63,721 bases of DNA, from the NCBI GenBank assembly GCA_036477795.1, contig JAZGDL010000435.1, forward strand, positions 1 to 63,721. The letters run 5' to 3'. The notes under the pieces are model-generated. The model was given only the letters and a program-made list of their open reading frames with translations, was not told the DNA's origin and made no database searches. The stretch's first letter is position 1, and each line of letters begins with the position of its first letter. Below, piece after piece: positions 55,027-63,721 of this stretch. The position numbers and the translations under genes are program-made. Source of the stretch: JAZGDL01 sp036477795 (GTDB taxonomy: Bacteria > Planctomycetota > Phycisphaerae > UBA1845).

Positions 55027-57138
55027 ATGGGTTCGCACGATACGATCACACTGAGCCGATCCACGGATGTGCACACACCCGCGGTCGACGTCACCGTTCC
55101 GCGCGAACTGGGCCCCGTGCGACTTCTGCGGGAGATCGGACGCGGCGGAATGGGTGTCGTTTACGTGGGGCGGCATCAGATGCTCGATCGAGATGTCGCG
55201 GTCAAGTTCCTACTCAACGCCGTGGCCGGATCCGATGATCCCGGTTTTGCACGGTTCCTGGAAGGCGCCCGCGCCGCGGCGCGGCTGGAACATCCCGGGC
55301 TCACCACCATCCACCACGCCGACGTGGTTGATGGCATTCCATATCTGGTGATGCAGTACATCGACGGCCCCGCACTGAGCGACGTGTTGAAGCGAACGGG
55401 ACCGCTGAGCCTGCCGGCATTGTTCGCCGTTCTCGACGCGGTCTCGCAGGCTATCGGGGCGCTGCACGACCGCGAGATCGTTCACCGGGACATCAAGCCG
55501 AGCAACATGCTGCTGGACTGGGAGGGGCAGGTGTTCGTGACCGATTTCGGGTTGGCCTGTTCGCGCCCGCTGGGGCAGCGCGGGGAACCGTCCGCCGGGC
55601 TGGCTGGCACGCCCGCGTACATGGCTCCGGAGATGTTTGAAGAGACCATCTCGCCGCGCAGCGACGTCTATGCCTTGGGGATTACAGCCTTCGAGCTGCT
55701 AACCGGGGATCTGCCGTTCACCGGTACGCTCGAAGAGCTTCGCCAAAAACACCTCCATGAGCCGTTGCCGCTTGACCCGCTTCGGCGACGTCAGGTCGAT
55801 GCTGCGATCATCGAGGTGCTGGAGCGAGCCGCGCACAAAAATGCCATGTTCCGCTACAAGACCGCTGAGCATTTCGGAAAAGCCCTGAAAGCCGTCATCA
55901 CCACGGACGAGTTGCTACGGGAGGGCGTGGCCGAGCTGCAGAAGCTGAGAACCCGGTCGGTCGACAAAGAATCCGATGCGGCTACGACAGAAGCACCCGG
56001 GCATACGCCTACCAGCACGTACTTCGATCGCTTGTCCGAAATGGCCGACGAAAAGCGTGCCACGCGAGAGCTGCCGGACGAGGAGGACGCACCCAAACCC
56101 ACACAGGATGATCGCGCGCAGGCGCCCACGGTTTCACCCGACGACCGACCTGTCGGGCTCGGGTCGATTCCCGATCCACCTTCGGCGGAGCCCGCACGGG
56201 CTGCCGCCCTGGTCGCCGATGTGCCGTGCGCCAAGTGCGATTACAACCTGCGCGGGCTTGCCGCGGGCGGGGGGTGCCCTGAATGCGGCGAGGCAGTCGC
56301 TTCGAGTCTGCGGCCGGATCGGCTGTTGTTTGCGAATCCGAAGTGGCTTTCTACGATCGCGCTGGGACAAGCGCTCATCTTCGCCACCATGATTGCCATC
56401 CCAATATTCCCCGTCGTCGCGCTTGTGGTGTTTAGTATGCTACGACTGTCGGGCGTGGAATTCTTGCATCTGATGAGGTTACTCATGTCTGTGTTCGGGG
56501 CCATCGCCGGCGGTGGAATCGCGACGGGCGTGTTCATGTCGACGCGGCGTGAGCCGGCGCTGGCAGCGCCCAAACGCACACCCGTGACTGCTCGGATAGC
56601 TCGAGTGTGTGCGCTAGTGGGAATACCCGGAATCTTCGCAGGAACGACGGTGTCTTCATCTTCCGGTGCGGTTAGCGGTCCGAGTACGACGCTCATCCCC
56701 CTCGGCGAATTCGTACTACCCATAGGGCTCGCAGCCTGTGTGATCGGAGGCTTGAGCCTTCTACTGTATCTCAGGAAACTGGCGGAGCGAGTTCCCGATG
56801 CAAAACTGCTTCGTTCATCTCGGCAATTGGCTACGCTGCTGTGCGCCCTTGTGCCCCTAGGACTCGGTTCCCTGGCCTTGAGTGCGCGTTTCCCACCTGC
56901 CACCGCCTTCCCCGAGACTCGATTGATGTTTTGGCTTAAGACGGCAATCGTGGGCATCCCTGCTGTTCTAACTGCAGCGACGGTGTTGCTTTATTGGTGC
57001 CTGATGGTCGCCTATCGCCGGTCCATGAAACGGGTGATCGCCGTTGCCGTCTCCTACGACACCCTCTTTGGTGATATCCCGACCAAGACCGTGCTCCCGT
57101 GTGCTGAACATGGCATCACGGACGGCGCAGAATTGTAA
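55027..57138 (+). CDS. Ser/Thr protein kinase with zinc ribbon and membrane tail
   Basis: The protein has 703 residues from the ATG at 55,027; a TTG at 54,973 in the same frame is open but less likely. The kinase domain covers about 30-295: GRGGMG at 38-43, Lys60 in VAVKFL, HRDIKPSN at 153-160, DFG at 173-175 and GTPAYMAPE. An acidic linker (about 305-398) precedes a zinc ribbon with CAKC at 401-404 and CPEC at 417-420 around NLRGL, a motif frequent in planctomycete membrane proteins. The C-terminal 250 residues have about six hydrophobic segments. The kinase is complete. The zinc ribbon and multi-span membrane tail are a less common arrangement than the single-span one at 48,116. Confidence 0.85.
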   Translation: MGSHDTITLSRSTDVHTPAVDVTVPRELGPVRLLREIGRGGMGVVYVGRHQMLDRDVAVKFLLNAVAGSDDPGFARFLEGARAAARLEHPGLTTIHHADVVDGIPYLVMQYIDGPALSDVLKRTGPLSLPALFAVLDAVSQAIGALHDREIVHRDIKPSNMLLDWEGQVFVTDFGLACSRPLGQRGEPSAGLAGTPAYMAPEMFEETISPRSDVYALGITAFELLTGDLPFTGTLEELRQKHLHEPLPLDPLRRRQVDAAIIEVLERAAHKNAMFRYKTAEHFGKALKAVITTDELLREGVAELQKLRTRSVDKESDAATTEAPGHTPTSTYFDRLSEMADEKRATRELPDEEDAPKPTQDDRAQAPTVSPDDRPVGLGSIPDPPSAEPARAAALVADVPCAKCDYNLRGLAAGGGCPECGEAVASSLRPDRLLFANPKWLSTIALGQALIFATMIAIPIFPVVALVVFSMLRLSGVEFLHLMRLLMSVFGAIAGGGIATGVFMSTRREPALAAPKRTPVTARIARVCALVGIPGIFAGTTVSSSSGAVSGPSTTLIPLGEFVLPIGLAACVIGGLSLLLYLRKLAERVPDAKLLRSSRQLATLLCALVPLGLGSLALSARFPPATAFPETRLMFWLKTAIVGIPAVLTAATVLLYWCLMVAYRRSMKRVIAVAVSYDTLFGDIPTKTVLPCAEHGITDGAEL

Positions 57139-57256
57139 AGCGTTCAGAAAGCCCCTCCTTGAGGCGCGCAAGCATCCAGCGGAGTAGGACGGGGGCGGGA
57201 CGGCTACGCTTGCGTGGATGCGTCCCGCCGGGTGCACGCATGTCTGCACCGGTGCT

Positions 57257-57736
57257 TCACAGTGGGACGAATCGAGTTACGTCGATCGCGGTACTACGGC
57301 CGGTGCCACCGACGGCACGGAGGTACCGCTGCACGTAGCCGAGCGTGGGGTGGAAACGAACGCGAAGGAAGGTGGTGCTGCGGTCGCCGCCGAAGGGGTT
57401 GGAGGGGCCGTGCAGCACTTCCAGCTCACGTTCGAGCGTATTGAATATGCCTTCGACCGTGAAATCGCCGGGGCGATTGCTGGTGGTGGGATCACCGTTT
57501 CGGGTGAGCTCCAGCACCCGGCCGCGGCGCACGTGCACGCGGTAATGGCCACCCATCATTTCAAATTCCATTTCGTATTCAGCCGGTCCTACGCTGGCCC
57601 ATCTGGCCCGTGCAGCCTCGAGTGCTTCGGCGGCCAGGGGTTCCATCGGTTTGCGGGCATAGACGAGCAACCCGGCAGGTAGCCCGACCAGGATCACCGC
57701 CGCGATGCCCAACGTGCGTTTGGTAAGGTGAAACAT
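57257..57736 (-). CDS. DUF6174-like membrane-anchored protein
   Basis: The protein has 159 residues. One N-terminal hydrophobic segment (TLGIAAVILVGLPAGLLVYA) acts as signal or anchor. The remainder (ARARWASVGPAEYEMEFEMM, GGHYRVHVRRGRVLELTRN, DFTVEGIFNTLERELEVLHG) follows the DUF6174 pattern of WxxxGxxxYxxxxxxxxxYxVxVxxGxV. Function is unknown. It is in the same direction as the next two genes, with a 97-base gap to the DUF1569 gene. Confidence 0.6.
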   Translation of the reverse strand: MFHLTKRTLGIAAVILVGLPAGLLVYARKPMEPLAAEALEAARARWASVGPAEYEMEFEMMGGHYRVHVRRGRVLELTRNGDPTTSNRPGDFTVEGIFNTLERELEVLHGPSNPFGGDRSTTFLRVRFHPTLGYVQRYLRAVGGTGRSTAIDVTRFVPL

Positions 57737-57833
57737 GGTGCCCGGGACATCCTAAGCAAGCAGTTCAGACGCGTAGGGCCCGCCATGCGGACCACGAACG
57801 CTACAAGAGCAATGTAACACTTTTCGACCTGTA

Positions 57834-58316
57834 TCATAGCGGGATGAGACGGCTCAAATGATGGGCGCAGTGAATGCGGTGCAGATGGTCCCATTCAGGC
57901 CGGGTGAGCCGGCCGAAGAAAGGGTGAAAGTGCAACGGGCCGGTGTGTGATTGAAAGCGATCGATGGCCGATGCCAGACGTTTGACGGTGGCTTCGGAAT
58001 CGGGTTGGGCCGGCGGGTTCAGTTTCTCGGTGACGGTAAACCCGGAGTCGATGCTGTCGGTCTGGAACACACGCCGGAGGGCGGTGCGGCCGAACAACAC
58101 GCGCATCAACCGGTGACGGCGAACGCCGAACCCGTCCATCGATCCGGTGAAACTGTCCGCCAGATGGACGCAAACCTGGGCCAAGGTCCACCGCCCGGTG
58201 CTTCGATGGCCGCCGGCTTGCAGCCGCTCAACCTCCGGCATTACCTCGGACAGGTCCGCAAAGACCAGGTCTCTCCTACCGTCAACAGTTCTTGAGTTAT
58301 CCGGACCGGCACTCAT
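57834..58316 (-). CDS. DUF1569 / DinB-superfamily protein
   Basis: The protein has 160 residues and is soluble. RRDLVFADLSEVMPEVERLQ, GRWTLAQVCVHLADSFTGSM, FHPFFGRLTRPEWDHLHRIH and HHLSRL fit DUF1569, a DinB-like four-helix bundle with His residues that could bind a metal. The ATG (58,316-58,314) overlaps the TGA of the upstream lipoprotein gene (ATGA), so they are probably co-translated. The substrate is unknown. Confidence 0.75.
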   Translation of the reverse strand: MSAGPDNSRTVDGRRDLVFADLSEVMPEVERLQAGGHRSTGRWTLAQVCVHLADSFTGSMDGFGVRRHRLMRVLFGRTALRRVFQTDSIDSGFTVTEKLNPPAQPDSEATVKRLASAIDRFQSHTGPLHFHPFFGRLTRPEWDHLHRIHCAHHLSRLIPL

Positions 58317-59122
58317 CTCGACGGGTCGCCCGCAAGGGGAGCACTACAGATTGTGCGGCCGTCCAGCCAGTGCGTCTGCGGGTACCCGTTCGGTGATGGG
58401 TCGGGACTCATGACATGCCTGGCAACGACGCTCTTTATGAAGGGTTTGTTGGTGCAGTCGGTGTGGGATCCGGTCCAGCCGTAGCGGATGTACTTTCGGC
58501 TCCAGGGGATGTTCACCACGCGACCGGCCATGCCGGGGGGCCTATCGAGACCGACCAGGCCGGCGGACTTGACGCCGTGTTTGCCGTCGATAGTGCCGAT
58601 GACCGTCACTCCTTCAAGGATCAGATCGTGCGGTGAGTGATAGACGTAGATGTTCCCGTCCATGTTGTTCAGGGCTTTGCGAACGTCGTAATTGTGAGAG
58701 AGTGACGACCCCAGCAGTACCAGGTTGTTGATTGTGGTGTCGGCGTCCAGGCCTTCGACCGCCCAGACAGCCACGCCGGTGCCGGCGGACAGGGCGATGA
58801 TGTTGAGCTGGCTGTCCGGGTACTTGCGACGGTAGCGCTTGATACGGCCGGTAAGGGCCAGGGCCCGAAGCTTGGCGGCGCCGATGTTGAGCTGATCGAT
58901 GAGAGGGACCAGCGAAGTGGTCCAGATGTAGATTTCAACGTCGCCGGCATAGCCCGCCTCTTTGAGCCCGTTAGGAACGCTGGAGGCGCCGAAACCCCAG
59001 TTGCCGGCGCCGTCCAGGTAGAAGGTCTTGCCGAACGATTCAGCGGGACGACGGCCGGTGGCGCATCCGGTAAGAACGGCCAATGATATGATGGTTGTCA
59101 GTTGGAAAACCGTGCGCCTCAT
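58313..59122 (-). CDS. Lipoprotein, alpha/beta-hydrolase-like
   Basis: The protein has 269 residues with the lipoprotein signal LAVLTGC (Cys20). The mature protein has a Rossmann-like N-terminal part (KTFYLDGAGNWGF, GYAGDVEIYIWTTS), the nucleophile elbow ALSAGTGVAVW (GxSxG-like: L-S-A-G-T-G), strand NLVLLGSSLSHNYDVRKALN, and YHSPHDLIL with a possible Asp/His. It could be a periplasmic esterase or lipase, but the elbow departs from GxSxG and the triad is unproven. ATGA overlap with the DUF1569 gene suggests a functional link. Confidence 0.65.
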   Translation of the reverse strand: MRRTVFQLTTIISLAVLTGCATGRRPAESFGKTFYLDGAGNWGFGASSVPNGLKEAGYAGDVEIYIWTTSLVPLIDQLNIGAAKLRALALTGRIKRYRRKYPDSQLNIIALSAGTGVAVWAVEGLDADTTINNLVLLGSSLSHNYDVRKALNNMDGNIYVYHSPHDLILEGVTVIGTIDGKHGVKSAGLVGLDRPPGMAGRVVNIPWSRKYIRYGWTGSHTDCTNKPFIKSVVARHVMSPDPSPNGYPQTHWLDGRTICSAPLAGDPSR

Positions 59123-59335
59123 AACCGTCCCCTCGCGTTAGCAAGTGCCGGCTCCCCATCGCCACACCCGTGCTCGCCCTAACGTTGGTGCAAGATAAGT
59201 GTACGATATCGCTGTCGCCGGTCAAGGACTAATCAAGTGGTGCGGTCACCAGGGGTGCGTGGATCGTCGTGTCCCCCACCTCGAAACGAGGCGGGCCATC
59301 CGCCGTGCGTGACACTTTCGGCGGACGGTGCCTGT

Positions 59336-60859
59336 TTAGAATCCGTTGTTGCGGAACCAGATCACGGCGTCGTTGGTGACACCGGAACGCCCACGCCGGT
59401 CCAGGGTGCCGATGATGTCCACCAGACCGTCACCGTCCAGGTCCACGATTTCGATTCCGTTAATGATCGTTCCAGGGGCTGCCACTTCTGACGGGTCGAC
59501 GTTGGGGTCGGTGAGTGCCGGAGTCGCGGCACCTTCGTCGTCGATGATCAGTGTTTCGTCCCACTGTTCAAACACCGTGCTGGAGGGGAAGGGGGCCAGG
59601 GCGACCAGGGCACCGGCGGCGCTGGCCACCACCTCGAGCTGACCGTCGCCGTCGAGGTCGGCCACCTTGAGTGCTCTCGGGGCGCTGGTGTTGAACTCCG
59701 CAATGGTGAAGACCTGCCAGGGCAGACCGCGGATGGGGTCGGTAGTGGGGTTCTGGGGCCCCTTGAACCAGACGATCAATTGCCCGGCGGTGGAACGGGC
59801 CACGACGTCGGCGATGCCGTCGTTGTCGATGTCGCCCATGGCGATGACATCGATGCCCGGCTCGATCTGGCCCACGGTACCGCGCTGCCAGGTTCCGTCG
59901 CTGATGTGGAAGAAGTCGGGTACGTCGATAGTGGGGTTGCGATGCCAGCGGAGGCGTTGGCCTCGGGCGGTGGGATAGGTGGACACTATGTCCACGTCAC
60001 CGTCGCGATCAATGTCGGCAGTAGCAACCCACTTGATCGGCGGGGCGTCCAAATCGATCGGAATCGCCGCCCAAGCGTTGGATTGCCGTGCGGTGTCGGG
60101 ACCGGGATTGACGTAGTACTCAACGCGGTTGCCGCCGCCTTCGCAATCGTTGGCGTTGAAGGCCACGACGATGTCCAGACCGTCTTGGCCGTCAATGTCC
60201 GCCAGGGCCATGCTGGTAAAACCACCAGCTTCCGGGTTGGAGGGGTCCGCGGGTGAGGCGCCGGCGGTCTCCGTTTGAGACAGGGGGACCTGCTCCCAGG
60301 CCAGCGCGTTGGTGGCGTTGGCAGCATCGTCAGGTCCGAAGAATATGATGATCACACCAGAGGGTGCGTCCTGGGCTTCGAGTATTTCGCCGGTCAGGCG
60401 ACATCGGGCAAAGGTACCGTTATCTTTGATCATGGCTACTATATCGTTCCTGCCGTCGCCGTCCATGTCGGCGATCTCCAGCCCGGATACGATGGTGATG
60501 GGGAAATCGCCCGCCAGCGTGACGGTCTCAAACGTGATGGTCTCAGACGGTGTGCCGGCATTGACGCGCCTCTGGAAATGAATCTGCAGAGGCTTGGATT
60601 CGTTCCAGGCGGTGGCCAGGTCCAGCATGCCGTCCCCGTCGACGTCGCCCGAGGTGACGAACGCGGGGCCCGACGAATCCTCGTTTCGCGGATCAACCTG
60701 AATGGCGGTGAATTCACCGCGTCCCACCGCGCCCGCCGAGCCGTCGAGAAAAAGATTCAAGATGCGTTCAGGAACGAAGGGGATGATGACCTGACAGCCG
60801 GCCAGGGCCGCAGCCAACAGGACCGGTAATGTGAAGCCCAGCATGCGCTTTGTGTTCAT
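59336..60859 (-). CDS. FG-GAP/VCBS repeat lipoprotein 1
   Basis: The protein has 507 residues from an ATG at 60,859 (GGTGG-like site upstream) with lipobox LAAALAGC (Cys22). The body is a row of FG-GAP units such as SGDVDGDGMLDLATAWNESK, ADMDGDGRNDIVAMIKDNGT, GDIDNDGIADVVARSTAGQL and VDLDGDGLVDIIGTLDRRGR, each with a DxDxDGxxD calcium loop, forming a beta-propeller like integrin alpha heads. It is a paralogue of the next gene in the operon (34 bases apart). It is probably an outer-envelope binding protein; the ligand is unknown. Confidence 0.85.
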   Translation of the reverse strand: MNTKRMLGFTLPVLLAAALAGCQVIIPFVPERILNLFLDGSAGAVGRGEFTAIQVDPRNEDSSGPAFVTSGDVDGDGMLDLATAWNESKPLQIHFQRRVNAGTPSETITFETVTLAGDFPITIVSGLEIADMDGDGRNDIVAMIKDNGTFARCRLTGEILEAQDAPSGVIIIFFGPDDAANATNALAWEQVPLSQTETAGASPADPSNPEAGGFTSMALADIDGQDGLDIVVAFNANDCEGGGNRVEYYVNPGPDTARQSNAWAAIPIDLDAPPIKWVATADIDRDGDVDIVSTYPTARGQRLRWHRNPTIDVPDFFHISDGTWQRGTVGQIEPGIDVIAMGDIDNDGIADVVARSTAGQLIVWFKGPQNPTTDPIRGLPWQVFTIAEFNTSAPRALKVADLDGDGQLEVVASAAGALVALAPFPSSTVFEQWDETLIIDDEGAATPALTDPNVDPSEVAAPGTIINGIEIVDLDGDGLVDIIGTLDRRGRSGVTNDAVIWFRNNGF

Positions 60860-60893
60860 TTCTTCCACCTTGGGCGGCGCGATTTGGCGCCGC

Positions 60894-62699
60894 TTATGGG
60901 CAACCGGGGACCAGTGGGGCATCCAGCCCCACGTCCTCGGGCAGTAGCACGTTTCGGAACCAGATGATGACGTCGGTGCTCAATCCGCTGAGGGAGCGGC
61001 GGTCGACCGTGGCGATGATGTCGTTGGCGCCGTCGCAGTCGAGATCCAGAACCAGGACGTCGTTGATGAACGCGGGGCCTGCGGCTGCGAACAACGACGT
61101 TTCCAGTTGGGCGTCGTCCACAATCAGATTGGAGGACCACTCGTCGAATACGGTGGGGGCGGTGCTGGAGTCGATCCAGAAGACCGAACCCTCGGCGGCC
61201 AGCAGCAGCTCAAGCTGGCCGTCGAAATTGATGTCCCCCAGGGCGATGCCCAACGGCAACTGATCGGCCAGCTCAAAGAGGGTGTAGACCGCCCAGGGAA
61301 TGTCGGCGAAGACATCGGTGACGTTGAGCTCGTCGTCGGGGCTGGGATGGCGGAACCATTGGATCACCCTGCCCCCGTTGGACCGCAAGACGATGTCATC
61401 AAAGCCGTCGCCGTCGACATCGCCGACGGCCATCACGTCGGTGCCGCCGTCGACCTGACCGACGGGGTGACGCGTCCAGACGCGGTCGTCGATAACGCCC
61501 GTTTCACTGGGGTTCTCCAGCCAGGAGATGTTCCGGGTGATGGCGTCGACACGGGTTACGTACACATCCAGGTCTCCGTCCCCGTCAATGTCGTTGAGCA
61601 CGATGTCCTTGAGCAAGGGTGCGTTCCGGTCCAGGATGATTTGGTTCCAGACCTCGCCGTCCCGGGCCGCGGCAGCACCGGGATTGGGATAAAGCTCAAC
61701 CTCGTTGATGCCGTTGTGGCAGGGGTCCTTGGCCACATTGGCGGTAATGAGAATGTCCGGAAGACCATCACCGTTGATATCGCCCACGGCGAGCGCGTTC
61801 ATTCCACCGTTTTCAGGTATATCCATGGCCCGCCCGTCGCCGAACGGGATGCCGGGGAAATTGTCATCGATGAGTGCCAGAATACTTATCTCTTCTTCGC
61901 ACTCGACGTCGTCACACAGCTCGCCCGCACAGATTGTGTCACCTCCGCAACCGGGCAGGACCGCGTCAACGCAAGCGGTGCGGGCGTCCTCAACGCATTC
62001 CCGTAGACGTTCTTCGATGACCTGGCGGTCGGGTAACTTGTTCCTTCCGAAGAGTGAGGCCACCAGCCGCACCTGTTCCCAATCGCCGCCGACGGTGACA
62101 TCGCCCGCCGGTGCAAAGAGGATGACGATCTCGCCGACGAAACTGGCCGGCTGTTCCGTGCCGTTGCCGGGGCAGATGGCCAGGCCGCCGTTGTGCTTGA
62201 CCAGCAGGACGATGTCCAGCCGGCCGTCCTGGTCGATGTCGGCAAGTTCGATGCCGGCCATGATGGCCAGCGGAGAGGTCCCGTCGATCTGAACGCTCTG
62301 GAACAAAACACGGTCCTGGTCGTCGCGGCGCTGCAACTGCAACTGGATCACCTGAGACTGGTTCCAAACCGAGGCCAGGTCAGGAAACCCGTCACGGTCG
62401 ATATCGCCCCAGGCCACGAATTTGGGGCCGGCGCTGTCCTCGCTGAAAGGATCGATCGAACGGGCGGCGAAGAAGCTGTCGGTGGCGACCTCGTCCTCCG
62501 CTTGGGGCTCAAAAGGAACGATGGTGCCGGCACCTTCACCGACGGTGAAGAAGCTGCCCAGGTCCACAAAACCGCCCTCAACCGGCATGATAGCCACGGT
62601 GGTATCGTCCCCCCCGCCGCCGATGAACATGGCGCAACCAAGTGTGAACATGCCGCAAAGCACTGCGCAACCGATCGGTTTGACAATCCTGGTCCTCAT
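60894..62699 (-). CDS. FG-GAP/VCBS repeat lipoprotein 2 with Cys-rich insert
   Basis: The protein has 601 residues from the ATG at 62,699, chosen because the lipoprotein signal MRTRIVKPIGCAVLCGMFTL then GC (Cys22) follows directly; upstream frame is ignored. FG-GAP units (WGDIDRDGFPDLASVWNQSQ, ADIDQDGRLDIVLLVKHNGG, GDVDGDGFDDIVLRSNGGRV) mirror its paralogue downstream. A distinct insert at about 225-275 is rich in Cys and acid (ECVEDARTACVDAVLPGCGG, DTICAGELCDDVECEEEI) and is missing from the paralogue. It is the first gene of the minus-strand pair. Confidence 0.85.
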   Translation of the reverse strand: MRTRIVKPIGCAVLCGMFTLGCAMFIGGGGDDTTVAIMPVEGGFVDLGSFFTVGEGAGTIVPFEPQAEDEVATDSFFAARSIDPFSEDSAGPKFVAWGDIDRDGFPDLASVWNQSQVIQLQLQRRDDQDRVLFQSVQIDGTSPLAIMAGIELADIDQDGRLDIVLLVKHNGGLAICPGNGTEQPASFVGEIVILFAPAGDVTVGGDWEQVRLVASLFGRNKLPDRQVIEERLRECVEDARTACVDAVLPGCGGDTICAGELCDDVECEEEISILALIDDNFPGIPFGDGRAMDIPENGGMNALAVGDINGDGLPDILITANVAKDPCHNGINEVELYPNPGAAAARDGEVWNQIILDRNAPLLKDIVLNDIDGDGDLDVYVTRVDAITRNISWLENPSETGVIDDRVWTRHPVGQVDGGTDVMAVGDVDGDGFDDIVLRSNGGRVIQWFRHPSPDDELNVTDVFADIPWAVYTLFELADQLPLGIALGDINFDGQLELLLAAEGSVFWIDSSTAPTVFDEWSSNLIVDDAQLETSLFAAAGPAFINDVLVLDLDCDGANDIIATVDRRSLSGLSTDVIIWFRNVLLPEDVGLDAPLVPGCP

Positions 62700-63052
62700 C
62701 GTGGGATTCTCCGCCGCAGGCGATTGTTTATTCGTGGTCCTAGTCCCGTTCATCGGCCCAATGATCCTCATCACTTGGGATAACAGGATCCTCCGGAAAT
62801 CTGCCGTTCACCAGCCTGCCCCAAAGGGGTCTGTTGCTATGAATCCGTCAAGGTCCGTCGGGGCGGCCGCGCCCGACCCCGTTGGCTGGCGCATTGTAAG
62901 TGTAGCCAGGCACTTGTGGTAGTGAAATCTCTCGGGCACTGCAACACCACCAAAATCGCCCTTTTTCGACGTCCTGGTTCGATTTCCGGTATGCCGCGCC
63001 TCCGCTCGGGCGAGCAACCGACCGTCACGGTGCACACAGCAGGCTAGATGCC

Positions 63053-63136
63053 CTACCGGGCGCTATCAATCAGGAAGTCGAGAAGCGAAAAAACAATGGT
63101 CAGAATCGTTCCGAAAATCGCTATCAAAATGCGCAT
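63053..63136 (-). CDS. Tiny putative membrane peptide (27 aa)
   Basis: The ORF is 27 codons. The sequence MRILIAIFGTILTIVFSLLD is one hydrophobic helix followed by FLIDSAR and a TAG. GGAAAGGA lies about 9 bases before the ATG. No other recognisable gene is in 62,700-63,429. Small single-span peptides are easy to find by chance, so confidence is limited. Confidence 0.4.
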   Translation of the reverse strand: MRILIAIFGTILTIVFSLLDFLIDSAR

Positions 63137-63165
63137 CCCACATCCTTTCCAGCGTTGTCTGCGAC

Positions 63166-63243
63166 GGGGTGGCGTGGGCAGGCATCCTGCCCGTCCTTTC
63201 ACACGCGCGTGCAGGGGCAAGCGTGGCTAGCTTACGCCACCCC
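63166..63243. repeat. Inverted repeat with GGGGTGGCGT ends
   Basis: GGGGTGGCGT (63,166-63,175) is inverted at 63,234-63,243 around an inner GGGCAGGCATCCTGCCC hairpin. It lies between the small ORF and the release-factor-like gene and is a REP-like element or terminator without a T-run. Confidence 0.6.
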
Positions 63244-63429
63244 GTCGGGCCCAATCGGCCTGTGTCGGCGGGGATTCTAACATTATCCGAACTGGACGCC
63301 AACCATTGGCCAGGATCGACCTCAGCCCCCCTTGATGGTTATCATGCATCTTAGGGACGTGACTGGTGTGAAACGATCACCGCATGACGCTCGCGACGGT
63401 TTCCGAAAGTCGAACGAGGTTACGAAGAC

Positions 63430-63721
63430 ATGTCTCGGGATGGTTATCTCCTGCAAGCGGACCGCGAGCTTCTCGCCCAGTCCGAGGTTGACACCTTTCG
63501 GGCCCGTGGCCCCGGCGGGCAGAAGCGCAACAAGACGGACTCGGCGGTCCGTTTGCGGCATCGGCCGACTCACCTGATGGTGCTCGCGGTGGAGAGCCGA
63601 TCGCAACACGAGAACCGCGCACGGGCGCTGAAGCGCTTGCGGCGGGCGATCGCACTGCACGTCCGAACACCGGTTGACGTAGCCCGGTATGAGCCGGGAG
63701 CGGTGGTGGCCCAATGTCTGG
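63430..63721 (+). CDS. RF-1 domain protein with GGQ motif (partial, runs off the window)
   Basis: The first 97 residues are visible and no stop is reached. RARGPGGQKRNKTDSAVRLR carries the GGQ motif that triggers peptidyl-tRNA hydrolysis in class I release factors, and SRSQHENRARALKRLRRAIA continues the RF-1 domain. The short N-terminus means there is no stop-codon recognition domain in the visible part, so it is more like ArfB/YaeJ or other stand-alone RF-1 proteins than RF1/RF2. GAGGTT lies about 9 bases upstream of the ATG. Confidence 0.8.
   Translation, partial: MSRDGYLLQADRELLAQSEVDTFRARGPGGQKRNKTDSAVRLRHRPTHLMVLAVESRSQHENRARALKRLRRAIALHVRTPVDVARYEPGAVVAQCL

Overview
The window looks like a chromosomal segment of a GC-rich planctomycete, probably of the Phycisphaerae type. 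Supporting signs are an N-terminal LEPR-XLL motif on a giant secreted protein, many dockerin-type tails, a PEP-CTERM protein, a prepilin-like protein with an H-X9 style pseudopilin N-terminus, ECF sigma factor and Ser/Thr kinase pairs, and a CxxC-NLRGL-CxxC zinc ribbon on a kinase. No rRNA, tRNA or CRISPR array was recognised. These assignments come from reading the sequence and from family knowledge; no database search was run.

Layout. (1) 1-1,048: wreckage. It holds a hairpin, the tail of a tail-fibre-like gene, a truncated secreted-protein gene and a small MITE-like element. (2) 1,049-12,955, minus strand: a secretion cassette, in transcription order DUF3467 protein, GAF-HlyD fusion, PqqD-like/M50 peptidase/HlyD fusion and a short SecA paralogue, then a stand-alone HlyD-type adaptor. 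The adaptor is cut off from secA by a 4-kb plus-strand block (2,497-6,094) of phage-tail-like secreted proteins, and that block is bracketed by inverted copies of one repeat. (3) 13,281-38,033, plus strand and divergent from the cassette: a single 8,250-residue LEPR-XLL protein with RTX calcium-binding blocks, FG-GAP, LRR, ELWxxDGT, PKD and dockerin regions, peppered with a recurring ~110-residue module. (4) 38,033-45,788: a run of secreted proteins on the same strand, several coupled by overlapping start/stop codons. It includes three more members of the phage-tail-like family that flanks secA. (5) 45,789-57,138: a kinase remnant, a DUF3568 lipoprotein, a transposase remnant, an ECF sigma/transmembrane kinase pair, a small Cys-rich secreted protein, lexA with a strong promoter/operator, a PEP-CTERM protein, a prepilin-like protein and a second kinase. 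(6) 57,257-62,699, minus strand: DUF6174, DUF1569, a lipoprotein hydrolase-like protein and two paralogous FG-GAP lipoproteins. (7) The right edge has a tiny membrane ORF and the start of an RF-1/GGQ-domain protein.

How it may work together (inference). The cassette genes face the giant gene across one 325-bp divergent intergenic region. The giant protein carries a leader-like LEPR-XLL motif and no obvious classical signal peptide. The M50-HlyD protein starts with a PqqD-like fold, which in RiPP systems binds leader peptides. The simplest model is a dedicated export system in which the PqqD-like domain reads the LEPR-XLL leader, the SecA paralogue supplies ATP-driven movement, the M50 site processes the substrate in the membrane, and the HlyD parts span the envelope. 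This is the most promising candidate for an undescribed system here.

The other standout signals are a repeat family whose end supplies the TAG stop codon of both secA and lexA, a ~110-residue module inserted inside several unrelated domains of the giant protein, and a secreted family with one conserved N-terminal module and swapped phage-tail C-termini.
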